Counted from the first letter of the stretch, positions 1 through 10,606 are shown. The stretch is 62,000 bases of DNA from Mesostigma viride (GCA_009746045.1 RPFO01000296.1:1894564-1956563); one strand, 5' to 3'. Numbers and translations: made by a program. Notes: generated by a model from the sequence alone, not told the origin.

Positions 1-2391
1 CCCCTAGGTATTTATTAGCATGCCAGCACCCCCCACATGTATTTATGCATGCCAGCACCCCCTCTAGGTATTTATGCATGCCAGCACCCCCCCTAGGTAT
101 TTATGCATGCCAGCACCCCCCTAGGTATTTATGCATGCCAGCACCCCCCCCTAGGTATTTATGCATGCCAGCACCCCCCCTAGGTATTTATGCATGCCAG
201 CACCCCCTAGGTATTTATGCATGCCAGCACCCCCCCTAGGTATTTATGCATGCCAGCACCCCCCCTAGGTATTTATGCATGCCAGCACCCCCCCTAGGTA
301 TTTATGCATGCCAGCACCCCCCCTAGGTATTTATGCATGCCAGCACCCCCCCCTAGGTATTTATTCATGCCAGCATCCCCCCCTCGGTATTTATGCATGC
401 CAGCACCCCCCTCGGTATTTATGCATGCCAGCACCCCCCTAGGTATTTATGCATGCCAGCACCCCCACATGTATTTATGCATGCCAGCACCCCCCCTAGG
501 TATTTATGCATGCCAGCACCCCCCCTAGGTATTTATGCATGCCAGCACCCCCTCTAGGTATTTATGCATGCCAGCACCCCCCCTAGGTATTTATGCATGC
601 CAGCACCCCCCCTAGGTATTTATGCATGCCAGCACCCCCCCTAGGTATTTATGCATGCCAGCACCCCCCCTAGGTATTTATGCATGCCAGCACCCCCCCG
701 ACGTATTTATGCTGCCAGCCCCCCCTAGGTATTTATGCATGCCAGCCCCCTTCTAGGTATTTATGCATGCCAGCACCCCACCCGACGTATTTATGCATGC
801 CAGCACCCCCCTAGGTATTTATGCATGCCAGCACCCCCCCTAGGTATTTTGCATGCCAGCACCCCCTAGGTATTTATGCATGCCAGCACCCCCCACATGT
901 ATTTATGCATGCCAGCACCCCCCTAGGTATTTATGCATGCCAGCACCCCCCCTCGGTATTTATGCATGCCAGCACCCCCTCTAGGTATTTATGCATGCCA
1001 GCACCCCCCCGACGTATTTATGCATGCCAGCACCCCCCTAGGTATTTATGCATGCCAGCACCCCCCCTAGGTATTTATGCATGCCAGCACCCCCCCTAGG
1101 TATTTATGCATGCCAGCACCCCCCCTATTTATGCATGCCAGCACCCCCCTAGGTATTTATGCATGCCAGCACCCCCCCTAGGTATTTATGCATGCCAGCA
1201 CCCCCTAGGTATTTTGCATGCCAGCCCCCCCCTAGGTATTTATGCATGCCAGCACCCCCCTAGGTATTTATGCATGCCAGCCCCCCCCCCTAGGTATTTA
1301 TGCATGCCAGCACCCCACCCGACGTATTTATGCTTGCCAGCACCCCCCTAGGTATTTATGCATGCCAGCACCCCCCCTAGGTATTTATGCATGCCAGCAC
1401 CCCCCTAGGTATTTATGCATGCCAGCACCCCCCCTAGGTATTTATGCATGCCAGCACCCCCTCTAGGTATTTATGCATGCCAGCACCCCCCCTAGGTATT
1501 TATGCATGCCAGCACCCCCCTAGGTATTTATGCATGCCAGCACCCCCCCTAGGTATTTATGCATGCCAGCACCCCCCCTAGGTATTTATGCATGCCAGCA
1601 CCCCCCCTAGGTATTTATGCATGCCAGCACCCCCTAGGTATTTATGCATGCCAGCACCCCCCCTAGGTATTTATGCATGCCAGCACCCCCCCTAGGTATT
1701 TATGCATGCCAGCACCCCCCCTAGGTATTTATGCATGCCAGCACCCCCCTAGGTATTTATGCATGCCAGCCCCCCCCTAGGTATTTATGCATGCCAGCAC
1801 CCCCCCTAGGTATTTATGCTTGCCAGCACCCCCCTAGGTATTTATGCATGCCAGCACCCCCCTAGGTATTTATGCATGCCAGCACCCCCCTAGGTATTTA
1901 TGCATGCCAGCCCCCCCATAGGTATTTATGCATGCCAGCACCCCCCCTAGGTATTTATGCATGCCAGCACCCCCCCGGTATTTATGCATGCCAGCACCCC
2001 CCCATAGGTATTTATGCATGCCAGCACCCCCCTAGGTATTTATGCATGCCAGCACCCCCCCATAGGTATTTATGCATGCCAGCACCCCCTTCTAGGTATT
2101 TATGCATGCCAGCACCCCCCCTAGGTATTGATGCATGCCAGCACCCCCCCTAGGTATTTATGCATGCCAGCACCCCCCCTAGGTATTTATGCATGCCAGC
2201 ACCCCCCCTAGGTATTTATGCTTGCCAGCACCCCCCCTCGGTATTTATGCATGCCAGCACCCCCTCTAGGTATTTATGCATGCCAGCACCCCCCCTAGGT
2301 ATTTATGCATGCCAGCACCCCCCTAGGTATTTATGCATGCCAGCACCCCCCCTAGGTATTTATGCATGCCAGCACCCCCCCTAGGTATTTA
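1..2391. repeat. 28-bp minisatellite array
   Basis: About 85 head-to-tail copies of a 27-29 bp unit built from a C-run, CCTAGGTATTTATGCATG and CCAGCA. Length differences come mainly from the C-run (4-8 C). Variants such as TCGG, CATAGG, GACGTATT or a missing AT are scattered and shared by non-adjacent copies, as expected from unequal exchange. The open frames across it, with peptides like MPAPPRYLC, are by-products of the unit and not genes. The array runs off the left edge of the window, so its true length is unknown. Confidence 0.97.
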
Positions 2392-2941
2392 TCCTTCCCT
2401 CCTTCCCTCCTTCCTCCTCCTCCCCTCCTTCCCTCCTTCCCTCCTTCCCTCCTTCCCTCCTTCCCTCCTTCCCTCCTTCCCTCCTTCCCTCCTTCCCTCC
2501 TTCCCTCCTTCCCTCCTTCCTCCTCCCTCCTTCCCTCCTTCCCTCCTTCCCTCCTTCCCTCCTTCCCTCCTTCCCTCCTTCCCTCCTTCCCTCCTTCCCT
2601 CCTTCCCTCCTTCCCTCCTTCCCTCCTTCCCTCCTTCCCTCCTTCCCTCCTTCCCTCCTCCTTTCCCTACTCCTTTCCCTCCTTCCCTCCTTCCCTCCTT
2701 CCTCCTTCCCTTCTTCCCTCCTTCCCTCCTTCCCTCCTTCCCTCCTCCTTTCCCTACTCCTTTCCCTCCTTCCCTCCTTCCCTCCTTCCTCCTTCCCTTC
2801 TTCCCTCCTTCCCTCCTTCCCTCCTTCCCTCCCTCCCTCCCTCCCTCCCTCCCTCCCTCCCTCCCTACTTCCCTCCTTCCCTCCTTCCCTACCTCCCTCC
2901 TTCCCTCCTTCCCTCCCTCCCTCCCTCCCTCCCTCCCTCCC
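2392..2941. repeat. Polypyrimidine tract, (CCCTCCTT)n and (CCCT)n
   Basis: An almost uninterrupted 550-bp run with only C and T on the plus strand, mostly CCTTCCCT units, changing to CCCT units near 2830-2870 and 2910-2940. Three-base slips (TCC) and CTACTCC interruptions break the phase, and a block of roughly 80 bp (CTCCTTTCCCTACTCC...) is duplicated near 2657-2740 and 2742-2810. It abuts the minisatellite directly: the last 28-bp unit ends in TATTTAT and the tract starts at once. Mirror symmetry of this kind can form triplex DNA. The long Leu/Pro/Ser and Gly/Glu frames are artefacts. Confidence 0.97.
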
Positions 2942-3522
2942 ACCTGCTGGGCAACTTGGATTTAATTCTGTCACCCGGCACAATTTTCTCACACGCATGT
3001 AGTGGTATTCTTATTAATCTCATGCCAACGGCCGTTGGACCTGAAAAACTAAATGTGGAAAATATGTAATCCTTGTAATTCTGATTGCAACGTTTTTGCG
3101 CATTCCTTGCAGATTCCACGTCGCCACACAAGATTCGCGTCTGTCAACCACCTGCAAGGTACTTGTTTTATTATTATGCGTTTTTTGGGCAGTCGCTCCC
3201 TCTTCTGATTTTCTTGATGCCAACGGCCGTTGGACTTGCAAAATCAGTTTCCATCATTGCTGTTGTGATTTACGTGATGCCAACGGCCGTTGGACCTCCA
3301 AAAAAAAGTTCTTGCCAATTTTTTTTGCGTTATTGATTATACGCCAGTTTTATCAGCCGTTGCATTACGACGTTTTTATCTTAACTTCATTGCTGTAATG
3401 CCAACGGCCGTTGGCGTTGTAAAATAAAATTGTACTCCGGCTGATGAATTAATCCGCCCCTGAAGTTACTAGGTTTACTTACATTGGTTGTGCCAGTTGT
3501 GCTTCACGTGCAGTTTTTTTCA
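2942..3522. repeat. Gene-free stretch with four palindromes
   Basis: No convincing reading frame. Perfect copies of CCAACGGCCGTTGG lie at 3025-3038, 3220-3233, 3280-3293 and 3401-3414. The first three sit in the longer context ATG-palindrome-AC. The spaces between them are AT-rich and differ from one another, so this is a dispersed hairpin motif rather than a tandem array. The stretch ends just before a small gene, and CAG at about 3510 could be a splice acceptor. Confidence 0.85.
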
Positions 3523-3777
3523 ATGGAGAAAGACAAGGACGTTTCGGTGTCGAACCAGGAGAGAGAGGCAGTTGAACGGGGGGCCAAAAAACTGCCAGCC
3601 GAAGTTGTTAGAGCGATTGAGAAATTTTGGGATTCAATTCCAGCCATGGTTGTGATGAAAAAAGATGATGTACAAGCTGAAGTGGACGAAATGCCGGCCT
3701 TAATTTCCGACGATGAAGGGGATGGTGTCAACTTTATTCAACCGGGAAACAAACGTAAACTGAAACGCAAAAAGTAG
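3523..3777 (+). CDS. Small acidic protein with basic tail
   Basis: An 84-residue frame from ATG 3523 to TAG 3777; the same frame opens upstream only from non-ATG codons, so this is the first credible start. No family is recognised. The chain is charged: a Lys/Glu-rich N-terminus, a short predicted helix around AEVVRAIEKFWDSIP, an acidic patch (SDDEGDG) and a C-terminal cluster KRKLKRKK that would serve as a nuclear localisation signal. Only 180 bases separate it from the MYND gene on the same strand. It could be an exon of a longer gene, since the upstream sequence carries a possible acceptor CAG. Nothing beyond likely nuclear location can be inferred. Confidence 0.45.
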   Translation: MEKDKDVSVSNQEREAVERGAKKLPAEVVRAIEKFWDSIPAMVVMKKDDVQAEVDEMPALISDDEGDGVNFIQPGNKRKLKRKK

Positions 3778-3957
3778 TGCGACCTAAGATGTTTTTAAAT
3801 GTATATGCCAATTTAATGAAATCATTTTCTGAGGTTGTGAAGGACCTGACTGTTTTAAAAATGAATGATTACAATAAATTAGGCAAACACACTAATGGGA
3901 AAACGCGTTTTTTTGGCCGCGATGTAAATCTTTTTGTTCGTTTTTTCCCTGAAAAAG

Positions 3958-4734
3958 ATGGCCGAGATCGCGAATGAGTCCGAGATCGTGAATGAAGTCT
4001 ACGGAAGCGTCCTTCAAAACGTTTACAAACAAGTTCGCTTTCTGTCGCGTGGCATATTCGAGGAAGTTCGTGTCGCGCAGGAGAAGACAGGCCGCCACTT
4101 GGCCGTTTTATTGGCGTTTGATTCGTTCAGCCAAATGGAGAGGGTTATGTACGCCCAGCTAGCTGATATGAACTTCTGTATTCAAGAGGGTTTTTTCGTA
4201 CCACAGATGGATCTAAGAGCGCCAATAGACCCAACGAGGGAGTTCCGCCTTTTGGTGTCGTTCATTACAAAGGGGCCAAAGATAGAGTTGGGGGAAGAGG
4301 AAGGGGCTCAGCTTGGGTGCACCTACAAGCGCGCATTTTACCCGAATGTTACGTCTTCCCTGCGCGTGAGGGCTGATGCGTGTGTAGGGGCAGAAGTACC
4401 CCTCAACATGAACTTTTTCTTGCTCTCTGACCCGATCGTGAGGGATGGGGATCCCATGCGTGGTATGCGAAATTGCTCCAAGGAGGGGTGTGGGTGCGAC
4501 ACAGGCCCTCAGAAGTGGTGTAGAGGATGTAGGGATGCCAGATATTGCAGTGAGGAGTGCCAGCGTGCTGACTGGAGTAGGCATAAGGATAGATGCGAAC
4601 GTCTGAGGCAAGCAAGGGAGGGGCTGGCAGGGGTGATAAGGGGGGTAAACAGGACGACCATACTGGATGGAACCGAGGTCGACTTCTCTGAGGTTGACTT
4701 CTCCTTCACCTTCTACTACGGTTCTTCCTCATAG
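3958..4734 (+). CDS. MYND-type zinc finger protein
   Basis: 258 residues from ATG 3958 to TAG 4734. The C-terminal part, about residues 173-211, is a MYND finger: paired cysteines CSKEGC, then CRGC, YCSEECQ, DW and H-x3-C, with the usual Cys spacing and the conserved Q-x2-DW before the last His/Cys pair. MYND fingers bind zinc and usually mediate protein-protein contacts. The N-terminal 170 residues are not recognised; they hold a helical stretch and a segment (REFRLLVSFITKG) shared with the broken paralogue at 9710-10500, which fixes the family architecture as unknown domain plus MYND. A short acidic tail, EVDFSEVDFSF, follows. Palindromes flank the gene region at 3401 and, imperfectly, near 5002. 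Confidence 0.75.
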   Translation: MAEIANESEIVNEVYGSVLQNVYKQVRFLSRGIFEEVRVAQEKTGRHLAVLLAFDSFSQMERVMYAQLADMNFCIQEGFFVPQMDLRAPIDPTREFRLLVSFITKGPKIELGEEEGAQLGCTYKRAFYPNVTSSLRVRADACVGAEVPLNMNFFLLSDPIVRDGDPMRGMRNCSKEGCGCDTGPQKWCRGCRDARYCSEECQRADWSRHKDRCERLRQAREGLAGVIRGVNRTTILDGTEVDFSEVDFSFTFYYGSSS

Positions 4735-4817
4735 AAAAACTGGAAATGTAGAGTAATAATTTGCTTTTGAGGCTGGAAAACTGGACGCATTTTGGGTTTG
4801 AAATTTGTGTATGTAGT

Positions 4818-4954
4818 CCTGATTTGTGTTGTAAAATGGTGTAATGGTGAATTCTCTTTTCACTTTGAAATTGGAATAAAATTGACCTGATTTGTGTTGT
4901 AAAATGGTGTAATAGTGAATTCTCCTTTCACTTTGAAATTGGAATAAAATTGAC
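4818..4954. repeat. 68-bp tandem duplication downstream of MYND gene
   Basis: Two consecutive copies, 4818-4885 and 4886-4953, starting CCTGATTTGTGTTGTAAAATG and ending GGAATAAAATTGA, differing at only a few positions. It lies in the AT-rich 3' flank of the MYND gene. Each copy carries AATAAA-type sequence (GGAATAAAATT), so the duplication doubles a possible polyadenylation signal. Confidence 0.85.
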
Positions 4955-5096
4955 TTTCGTTTTCTCTCATGCGACTGTAGTGGGTTAAACAACAATTAGT
5001 GACCCAACGGCCGTTAGGGATTGGAAACCTCGCCTAACGTTTGCATATTTTCTTTCCGACAAAACCTCATTTTTTTTTAGGGATGGACGTCAATGT

Positions 5097-6044
5097 ATGT
5101 TATGTGCAGAGGGGACAAGTTTGACGTCGGGGCCGATAATGGAAGGGGATATCTCACTGCCGTGGGAAATTTGGACCGAAGTCGCAGCTTTTATGGAGGC
5201 GCCCGACGTAGCCCGCTTTGAAGCAGTTTGTAGAGGGGCTAGGGAAGCGGTGTCGGGGAGGTATGAACCCCAATTCAGCTTTAAGTTGATTTCTGGGTTA
5301 GTGGACGAATTCGGGAATGGCCCTCGTACATTGATAACTGAGTCTCTTTTCCGAGAATTGTATGGCGGGCAAGTAACGTGTGCAAGCGCTGATATCACCC
5401 CCTACACACTCGTCACAAGGGGAATGTATTTTAAGGTATATTGTGAAGAAGTTGAGGCGGTGTTAGGACGCCAGCCAGCACCAGAGGGACATGCACGAGC
5501 AAGGACGATGGGAGGGTTGTTCAGGTCCCAGCGTGCTGAGAGGAGACGTGTGTTGGAGAGGAATTGGAGGGGGTGGACAGCTCGCTTACGCCAATTGGGA
5601 AAGGAAATGGATGACTTGTACGATAATTATGAACTATGGGGGTTAAGGAGCATTTTCTGGTTCTGCCATACTCCTTATGACCCGGATGAGGAAATTTTTT
5701 TTCCTCCGGGGAGGAGAGCGCGTAGGGAGGCAGAATGGGTGAAGCTTTTGGAGGGGCTGCCTCTGCAGGGGGGAGGAATGGCATGTGCAGTTCTGATTAT
5801 GGGATTTGATGAGAACGCTGACATGAAGGCCTTATTAGAGAGGAGGTGTAGGGAGGAGGATATGGCAAGCGTGTTGGTGGAGTTAGCCATGCAGGTCCTC
5901 AGCGGAACAATCTTCCCCCCGGATTATCTCAAGTTTTTTGGGGGGAAGCAGGCACGCTTGCTGTATTTGGCCGAGAGTAGTATGTACAAGTGGAAAGGGG
6001 ACGTGATGTTGTGTTTGGATGAGGATTCTGAAGAGGTTGAATGA
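5097..6044 (+). CDS. F-box-like protein
   Basis: 315 residues from ATG 5097 to TGA 6044; a second Met at residue 15 (5139) is an alternative start. Residues about 20-57 read as an F-box: LP-x-EIW near the start, a hydrophobic helix ending in FM, then DVARFEAVCRGAREAV, which fits the LP...L...L-x2-VC-[KR] pattern. F-box proteins normally link a substrate to an SCF ubiquitin ligase through Skp1. The remaining 250 residues, the presumed substrate-binding part, match no Kelch, LRR or WD pattern I recognise; they contain a basic helical stretch (RAERRRVLERNWRGWTARL) and a very acidic C-terminus (LDEDSEEVE). TTTTTTTTAG at 5072-5080 looks like a splice acceptor just upstream. The 3' end is partly duplicated downstream. 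Confidence 0.6.
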   Translation: MLCAEGTSLTSGPIMEGDISLPWEIWTEVAAFMEAPDVARFEAVCRGAREAVSGRYEPQFSFKLISGLVDEFGNGPRTLITESLFRELYGGQVTCASADITPYTLVTRGMYFKVYCEEVEAVLGRQPAPEGHARARTMGGLFRSQRAERRRVLERNWRGWTARLRQLGKEMDDLYDNYELWGLRSIFWFCHTPYDPDEEIFFPPGRRARREAEWVKLLEGLPLQGGGMACAVLIMGFDENADMKALLERRCREEDMASVLVELAMQVLSGTIFPPDYLKFFGGKQARLLYLAESSMYKWKGDVMLCLDEDSEEVE

Positions 6045-6222
6045 TGAAACATAAATTTCATTCATAAATTTTGAATTCTAATATTGAATGAAATTCGCCA
6101 ATTTTTGATGATGTGTAAAGCTGATGGCTAAATAATTCAATAAAACACAAAGGGGACTTAATGTTGAGGTTGAATGGTGAAAGATAAATTTCATTAATAA
6201 ATTTTGAATTCTAATATTGAAT
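6032..6222. repeat. Dispersed direct duplication of the F-box 3' end
   Basis: 6032-6089 and 6165-6222 match closely (GAGGTTGAATG then GAAA.ATAAATTTCATT and TTTTGAATTCTAATATTGAAT) at an offset of 133 bp. The first copy includes the last codons and stop of the F-box gene; the second carries GGTGAA where the first has the stop, so it is a 3'-end duplicate rather than a second gene. Confidence 0.8.
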
Positions 6223-6313
6223 TCTAAAGCTGGGTTTGATAATTTAATTATCTCTAATTCTGTCAACTGTCACATATATATAAATTTGACATGAATTCGG
6301 CATTTTTTGGATT

Positions 6314-6425
6314 CCAACGGCCGTTGGACCTCAAAAAACATTTCTAGTGTGGTTAAAAAGTTGTGGGTATTTTGTTAAATGGAGTGACCAATGGTTGTGA
6401 TTTATTTGATGCCAACGGCCGTTGG
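6314..6425. repeat. Palindrome pair CCAACGGCCGTTGG
   Basis: Perfect palindromes at 6314-6327 and 6412-6425, each followed by ACC. A third, imperfect copy (CCAACGGGCGTTGG) lies at 6781-6794, on the far side of the foldback element. They belong to the dispersed palindrome set of this region. Confidence 0.9.
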
Positions 6426-6543
6426 ACCTTGACAAACATTGCTAGTGTAGCGCAACAGTGGTGGATAATTTGTTTAATGGAGGGGCCGTCGCATCTGCTT
6501 GTGATTTTTTTAAGCTGAACAGTCACCGAAAATGTCGACATTA

Positions 6544-6748
6544 TTTCTCCACACCCACAAAAAACTCGTTCCGGAACTGTTCGAAGCGAATAGCACTGAC
6601 AGGGTTCGAACCCAGGTCCACATTGATGTTGGGGAGTGAGGTAGGCCAGCCATCATGTTCCGCACACAAATCTGGCTCGACTCCGATCCCTGGCAGTGCT
6701 CTTCGCTTCGATCAGGTCCGGAACGAGTTTTTTGTGGGGTTGGAGCAA
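6544..6748. mobile_element. Foldback MITE with 55-bp inverted repeats
   Basis: The ends 6544-6598 and 6694-6748 are inverted copies of each other over about 55 bp with a handful of mismatches, including perfect stretches such as CACAAAAAACTCGTTCCGGA. The flanking dinucleotide TA on both sides (6542-6543 and 6749-6750) fits a TA target-site duplication, as in Tc1/mariner-type MITEs. There is no coding capacity. The internal 95 bp contain GGGTTCGAACCC at 6602-6613, which matches a tRNA-type B box, so a tRNA-derived origin of the core is possible, but no matching A box was identified. Confidence 0.7.
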
Positions 6749-6794
6749 TAAATACTCTTTTACCGGGAAGAGGCGTAATGCCAACGGGCGTTGG

Positions 6795-7034
6795 ACCTGA
6801 AAAATTGTGTGGTTAAATCAAGTGACAGAATATGAATGTGATTTATTTTACATTTAAAAACATATGTTATTTGGGAGGACAAGAAAGTTGGTTTTTGAGG
6901 TGTGTGTATCTTACGGTTTTGCGATGGAGGAAACCTCTAACAATCCTGATGCTCTCGTGATCGTGTTTTGTTTATGTGATATCTGTCAAGGCAGCAAGGA
7001 GAGGAGTCGCCCGTTGCTGAGAAGCTGAGGACAA
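6795..7034. other. Gene-free spacer
   Basis: AT-rich 240 bp between the third palindrome and the 208-bp satellite. I see no convincing reading frame, repeat or RNA gene. The last 40 bases diverge gradually from the satellite unit. Confidence 0.5.
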
Positions 7035-9665
7035 CTGTACTGGAAAGGTATGTGGACAAGGACAACTGTGGGTGTGGGGGGAACAGCTTGGTGGACACTA
7101 TTTCTGACTGGTCCGTAAGGCCTCTACCCGAAGGGGGTTGTGAGCCAACGGCCGTTGGAATTGGAAAAACATTATCTTATGCTTTTTATTCGTTTGATAG
7201 GGTGGCAAGCAGCCAGGATGTGTCTTTCATGCAGCTTAGTGGTGGCTATTACCATTTTTCTTCCAAGAAAGGCCTCCAAAAAATCTAGCTGAGCATAAAG
7301 ATGGGCTTGACTGGTTCGTAAGGCATCCACCCTTCCCAGAGGGGGGTTGTGAGCCAACGGCCGTTGGAATTGGAAAAACATTATCATGTGCATTTCATTC
7401 GTTTCATTGGGTGGCAATAAGGCAGGATGTGTCTTTCATGCAGCTTAGTGGTGGCTATTTACCATTTTTCTTCCAAGAAAGGCCTCCAAAAATATAGCTG
7501 AGCATAAAGATGTGGTTGAATGGTTCGTAAGGCATCCACCCTTCCCACAGGGGGTTGTGAGCCAACGGCCGTTGGAATTGGAAAAACATTATCATGTGCA
7601 TTTGATTCTTTTCATTTGGTGGCAGTAAGGCAGGATGCGTCTTTCATGCAGCTTAGTGAAGGTTATTACCATGTGCCTTCCAAGAAAGGCCTCCAAAAAT
7701 CTAGCTGAGCATAAAGATGTGGTTGACTGGTTCGTAAGGCATCCACCCTTCCCAGAGGGGGGTTGTGAGCCAACGGCCGTTGGAATTGGAAAAACATTAT
7801 CATGTGCATTTCATTCTTTTCATTGGGTGGCAATAAGGCAGGATGTGTCTTTCATGCAGCTTAGTGATGGCTATTTACCATTTTTCTTCCAAGCAAGGCC
7901 TCCAAAAATCTAGCTGAGCATAAAGATGTGGTTGACTGGTTCGTAAGGCCTCCACCCTTCCCATAGGGGGGTTGTGAGCCAACGGCCGTTGGAATTGGAA
8001 AAACATTATCATGTGCATTTCATTCGTTTAATTGGGTGGCAATAAGGCAGGATGTGTCTTTTATGCAGCCTAGTGGTGGCTATTTACCATTTTTCTCCTA
8101 GAAAGGCCTCCAAAAAAACTAGCTGAGCTTAAAGATGGGCTTGACTGGTTCGTAAGGCATCCACCCTTCCCAGAGGGGGGTTGTGAGCCAACGGCCGTTG
8201 GACTTGAAAAACATTATCATGTGCATTTCATTCCTTTGAGTGGGTTGGCAATCAGCCAGGATGTATCTTTCATTCAGCTTAGTGGTGGCTATTACCATTT
8301 TTCTTCCAAGAAAGGCCTCCAAAAATCTAGCTGAGCATAAAGATGGGCTTGACTGGTTCGTAAGGCATCCACCCTTCCCAGTGGGGGTTGTGAGCCAACG
8401 GCCGTTGGACTTGAAAAACATTATCATGTGCATTTCATTCCTTTGAGTGGGTTGGCAATCAGCCAGGATGTATCTTTCATTCAGCTTAGTGGTGGCTATT
8501 ACCATTTTTCTTCCAAGAAAGGCCTCCAAAAATCTAGCTGAGCATAAAGATGTGGTTGAATGGTTCGTAAGGCATCCACCCTTCCCACAGGGGGGTTGTG
8601 AGCCAACGGCCGTTGGACTTGAAAAACATTATCATGTGCATTTCATTCCTTTGAGTGGGTTGGCAATCAGCCAGGATGTATCTTTCATTCAGCTTTGTGG
8701 TGGCTATTACCATTTTTATTCCAAGAAAGGCCTCCAAAAATCTAGCTGAGCATAAAGATGTGGTTGAATGGTTCGTAAGGCATCCACCCTTCCCACAGGG
8801 GGTTGTGAGCAAACGGCCGTTGGAATTGGAAATACAATAAAATGTGCATTTCATTCGTTTCATTTGGTGGCAATAATGCAGGATGTGTCTTTCATGCAGC
8901 TTAGTGATTGTTATTACCATGTGCCTTCAAAGAAAGGCCTCCAAAAATCTAGCTGAGCATAAAGATGTGGTTGAATGGTTCGTAAGGCATCCACCCTTCC
9001 CACACGGGGGTTGTGAGCCAACGGCCGTTGGACTTGAAAAACATTACCATGTGCATTTCATTCGTTTAATTGGGTGGCAATAAGGCAGGATGTGTCTTTT
9101 ATGCAGCTTAGTGGTGGCTATTTACCATTTTTCTCCTAGAAAGGCCTCCAAAAAATCTAGCTGAGCATAAAGATGGGGCTTGACTGGTTCGTAAGGCATC
9201 CACCCTTCCCACAGGGGGGTTGTGAGCCAACGGCCGTTGGAATTGGAAAAACATTATCATGTGCATTTCATTCTTTTCATTTGGTGGCAGTAAGGCAGGA
9301 TGTGTCTTTCATGCAGCTTAGTGATGGTTATTACCATGTGCCTTCCAAGAAAGGCCTCCAAAAATCTAGCTGAGCATAAAGATGTGGTTGGATGGTTCGT
9401 AAGGCATCCACCCTTCCCACAGGGGGGTTGTGAGCCAACGGCCGTTAGACTTGAAAAACATTACCATGTGCATTTCATTCGTTTCATTTGGTGGCAGTAA
9501 GGCAGGATGTGTCTTTTATGCAGCTTAGTGATGGTTATTACCATGTGCCTTCCAAGAAAGGCCTCCAAAAATCTAGCTGAGCATAAAGATGTGGTTGAAT
9601 GGTTCGTAAGGCATCCACCCTTCCCACAGGGGGGTTGTGAGCCAACGGCCGTTAGACTTGAAAAA
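7035..9665. repeat. 208-bp satellite, 13 copies, each with the palindrome
   Basis: Using the GAGCCAACGG anchor, copies sit at 7142, 7351, 7559, 7767, 7976, 8185, 8392, 8600, 8807, 9015, 9224, 9432 and 9639, a spacing of 207-209 bp. Each unit has GGCCTCCAAAAA-TCTAGCTGAGCATAAAGATG, GGTTCGTAAGGC, the palindrome CCAACGGCCGTTGG, then a segment ending in the CTTCCAAGAAAGG context. The unit at 8807 has a mutated palindrome (CAAACGGCC), and the last two end CCGTTAG. The final copy is cut off at about 9665, directly before the MYND paralogue. Open frames across it (60-136 residues on both strands) are shifted copies of the same repeat peptide and are not genes. Confidence 0.97.
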
Positions 9666-9709
9666 CATTACTTACGTATTACGCACGTGCCAATTGGCGC
9701 AGGGGAGGG

Positions 9710-10500
9710 ATGGCGGAGACGGGCGAGCTGGAATCTTCGACCCGCGCTGCGATTGCCTGCGTGGCAGCAAACGTACTTAACCGGGCTCGCGAGATCCACG
9801 GATGGGTACGGCAGCACGAGAAGCGCCTGGGTCGCCAGTTTGCGGTTTTGGTCGTGTATGACTCGTTCGCCTCAGTAGGACGACAGATTAATCTCCAGTT
9901 GCTGGACATGTACTTCGCCTTGGCTGGCGGATTCTACAAGCCCACGCCGGCGGATCGGGTTCCACTCAATCGAGACGTCGAGTTTCGACTTTTGGTGTCG
10001 TATGTCGGAAAGGTTGGGTGGGACCAGTGGGAGAAAGACCAGTGGGGGAAATTTCCAGACGCGAGTGAGGCGCAGCCGAGATTGACCGTATCGGCGAGAG
10101 TAGAGGGGGGGGGTTTGAAGGTTTCCATTTTACATTCGGGAATTCCGAGTCCGTGAAATTGACGTTTTCACGGATGATCGTTCTCCCGGGGGTGGGAGGG
10201 CCGATGCTGGGCTCGCTTCCAAAGTGTTGCTCGAATCAGGCGTGCTCTGTGATGGAGGGTGTCCACCGCAAGTGCGGGGGTTGTCGAGACGTCCGGTATT
10301 GTGCTGCCGAATGCCAGCGTGCGGACTGGGAGGAACACAAGAAGTGGTGTAACAAGTATCGTGAGGCGAGAAAGTCTCTCAGCACTATGCACGGCGACGT
10401 TACAGACAGCTGGTCTGGTGTCAATTTGGCCGGACTTGTAATTCGGATGGGGGGTGAAGTGCATTTCAAGTTCAAAGGTGAAATGTTCAAGGTTTTTTGA
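9710..10500 (+). pseudogene. MYND-finger paralogue broken by a frameshift
   Basis: The frame from ATG 9710 matches the N-terminal domain of the 3958-4734 protein (FAVLVVYDSFASV against LAVLLAFDSFSQM; VEFRLLVSYVGK against REFRLLVSFITK). It runs into a stop at 10156. The MYND finger (CCSNQAC, CGGC, YCAAECQRADW, H-x3-C) is in another frame that continues to TGA 10500. The switch lies at or close to the run of nine G at 10105-10113. Correct order, spacing and length show this was one gene of about 260 residues. It is either a recent pseudogene or a gene with a one-base error at the G run. It starts 45 bases after the satellite ends. Confidence 0.75.
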
Positions 10501-10525
10501 GGGGACTAAATCGTACCCCAGGGCG

Positions 10526-10606
10526 ATTTGTGAGGCGATGTCCGCGCTGGGGGAACAGTACCCCTGTTCGACTGCGTGAGGGGAATGGATTCTGCGACTG
10601 AAGAAA
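10526..10606 (+). pseudogene. 3' remnant of a gene like the one at 16274
   Basis: About 80 bases here (peptide EAMSALGEQYPCST) match the last codons of the gene at 16274-16891 (EVMSALGQEYKFECVT), and the similarity continues through the stop into the downstream palindrome region. It is the broken edge of a segmental duplication, not a functional gene. Confidence 0.7.

Noticed and set aside
1-2391. CRISPR-like array of 28-bp repeats
   Set aside because: The whole unit repeats; there are no unique spacers, and the context is eukaryotic.
2333-3069. Long Ser/Pro/Leu and Gly/Glu/Arg ORFs
   Set aside because: Readings of the CCCTCCTT tract; stop codons cannot occur in such sequence, so openness has no meaning.
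6600-6615. tRNA gene around GGGTTCGAACCC
   Set aside because: No acceptor stem, anticodon arm or A box could be matched; the string lies within the MITE core.
7172-9500. Family of 60-136 residue proteins in both orientations
   Set aside because: They recur with the 208-bp satellite period and start at equivalent positions in each unit; no independent coding signal.
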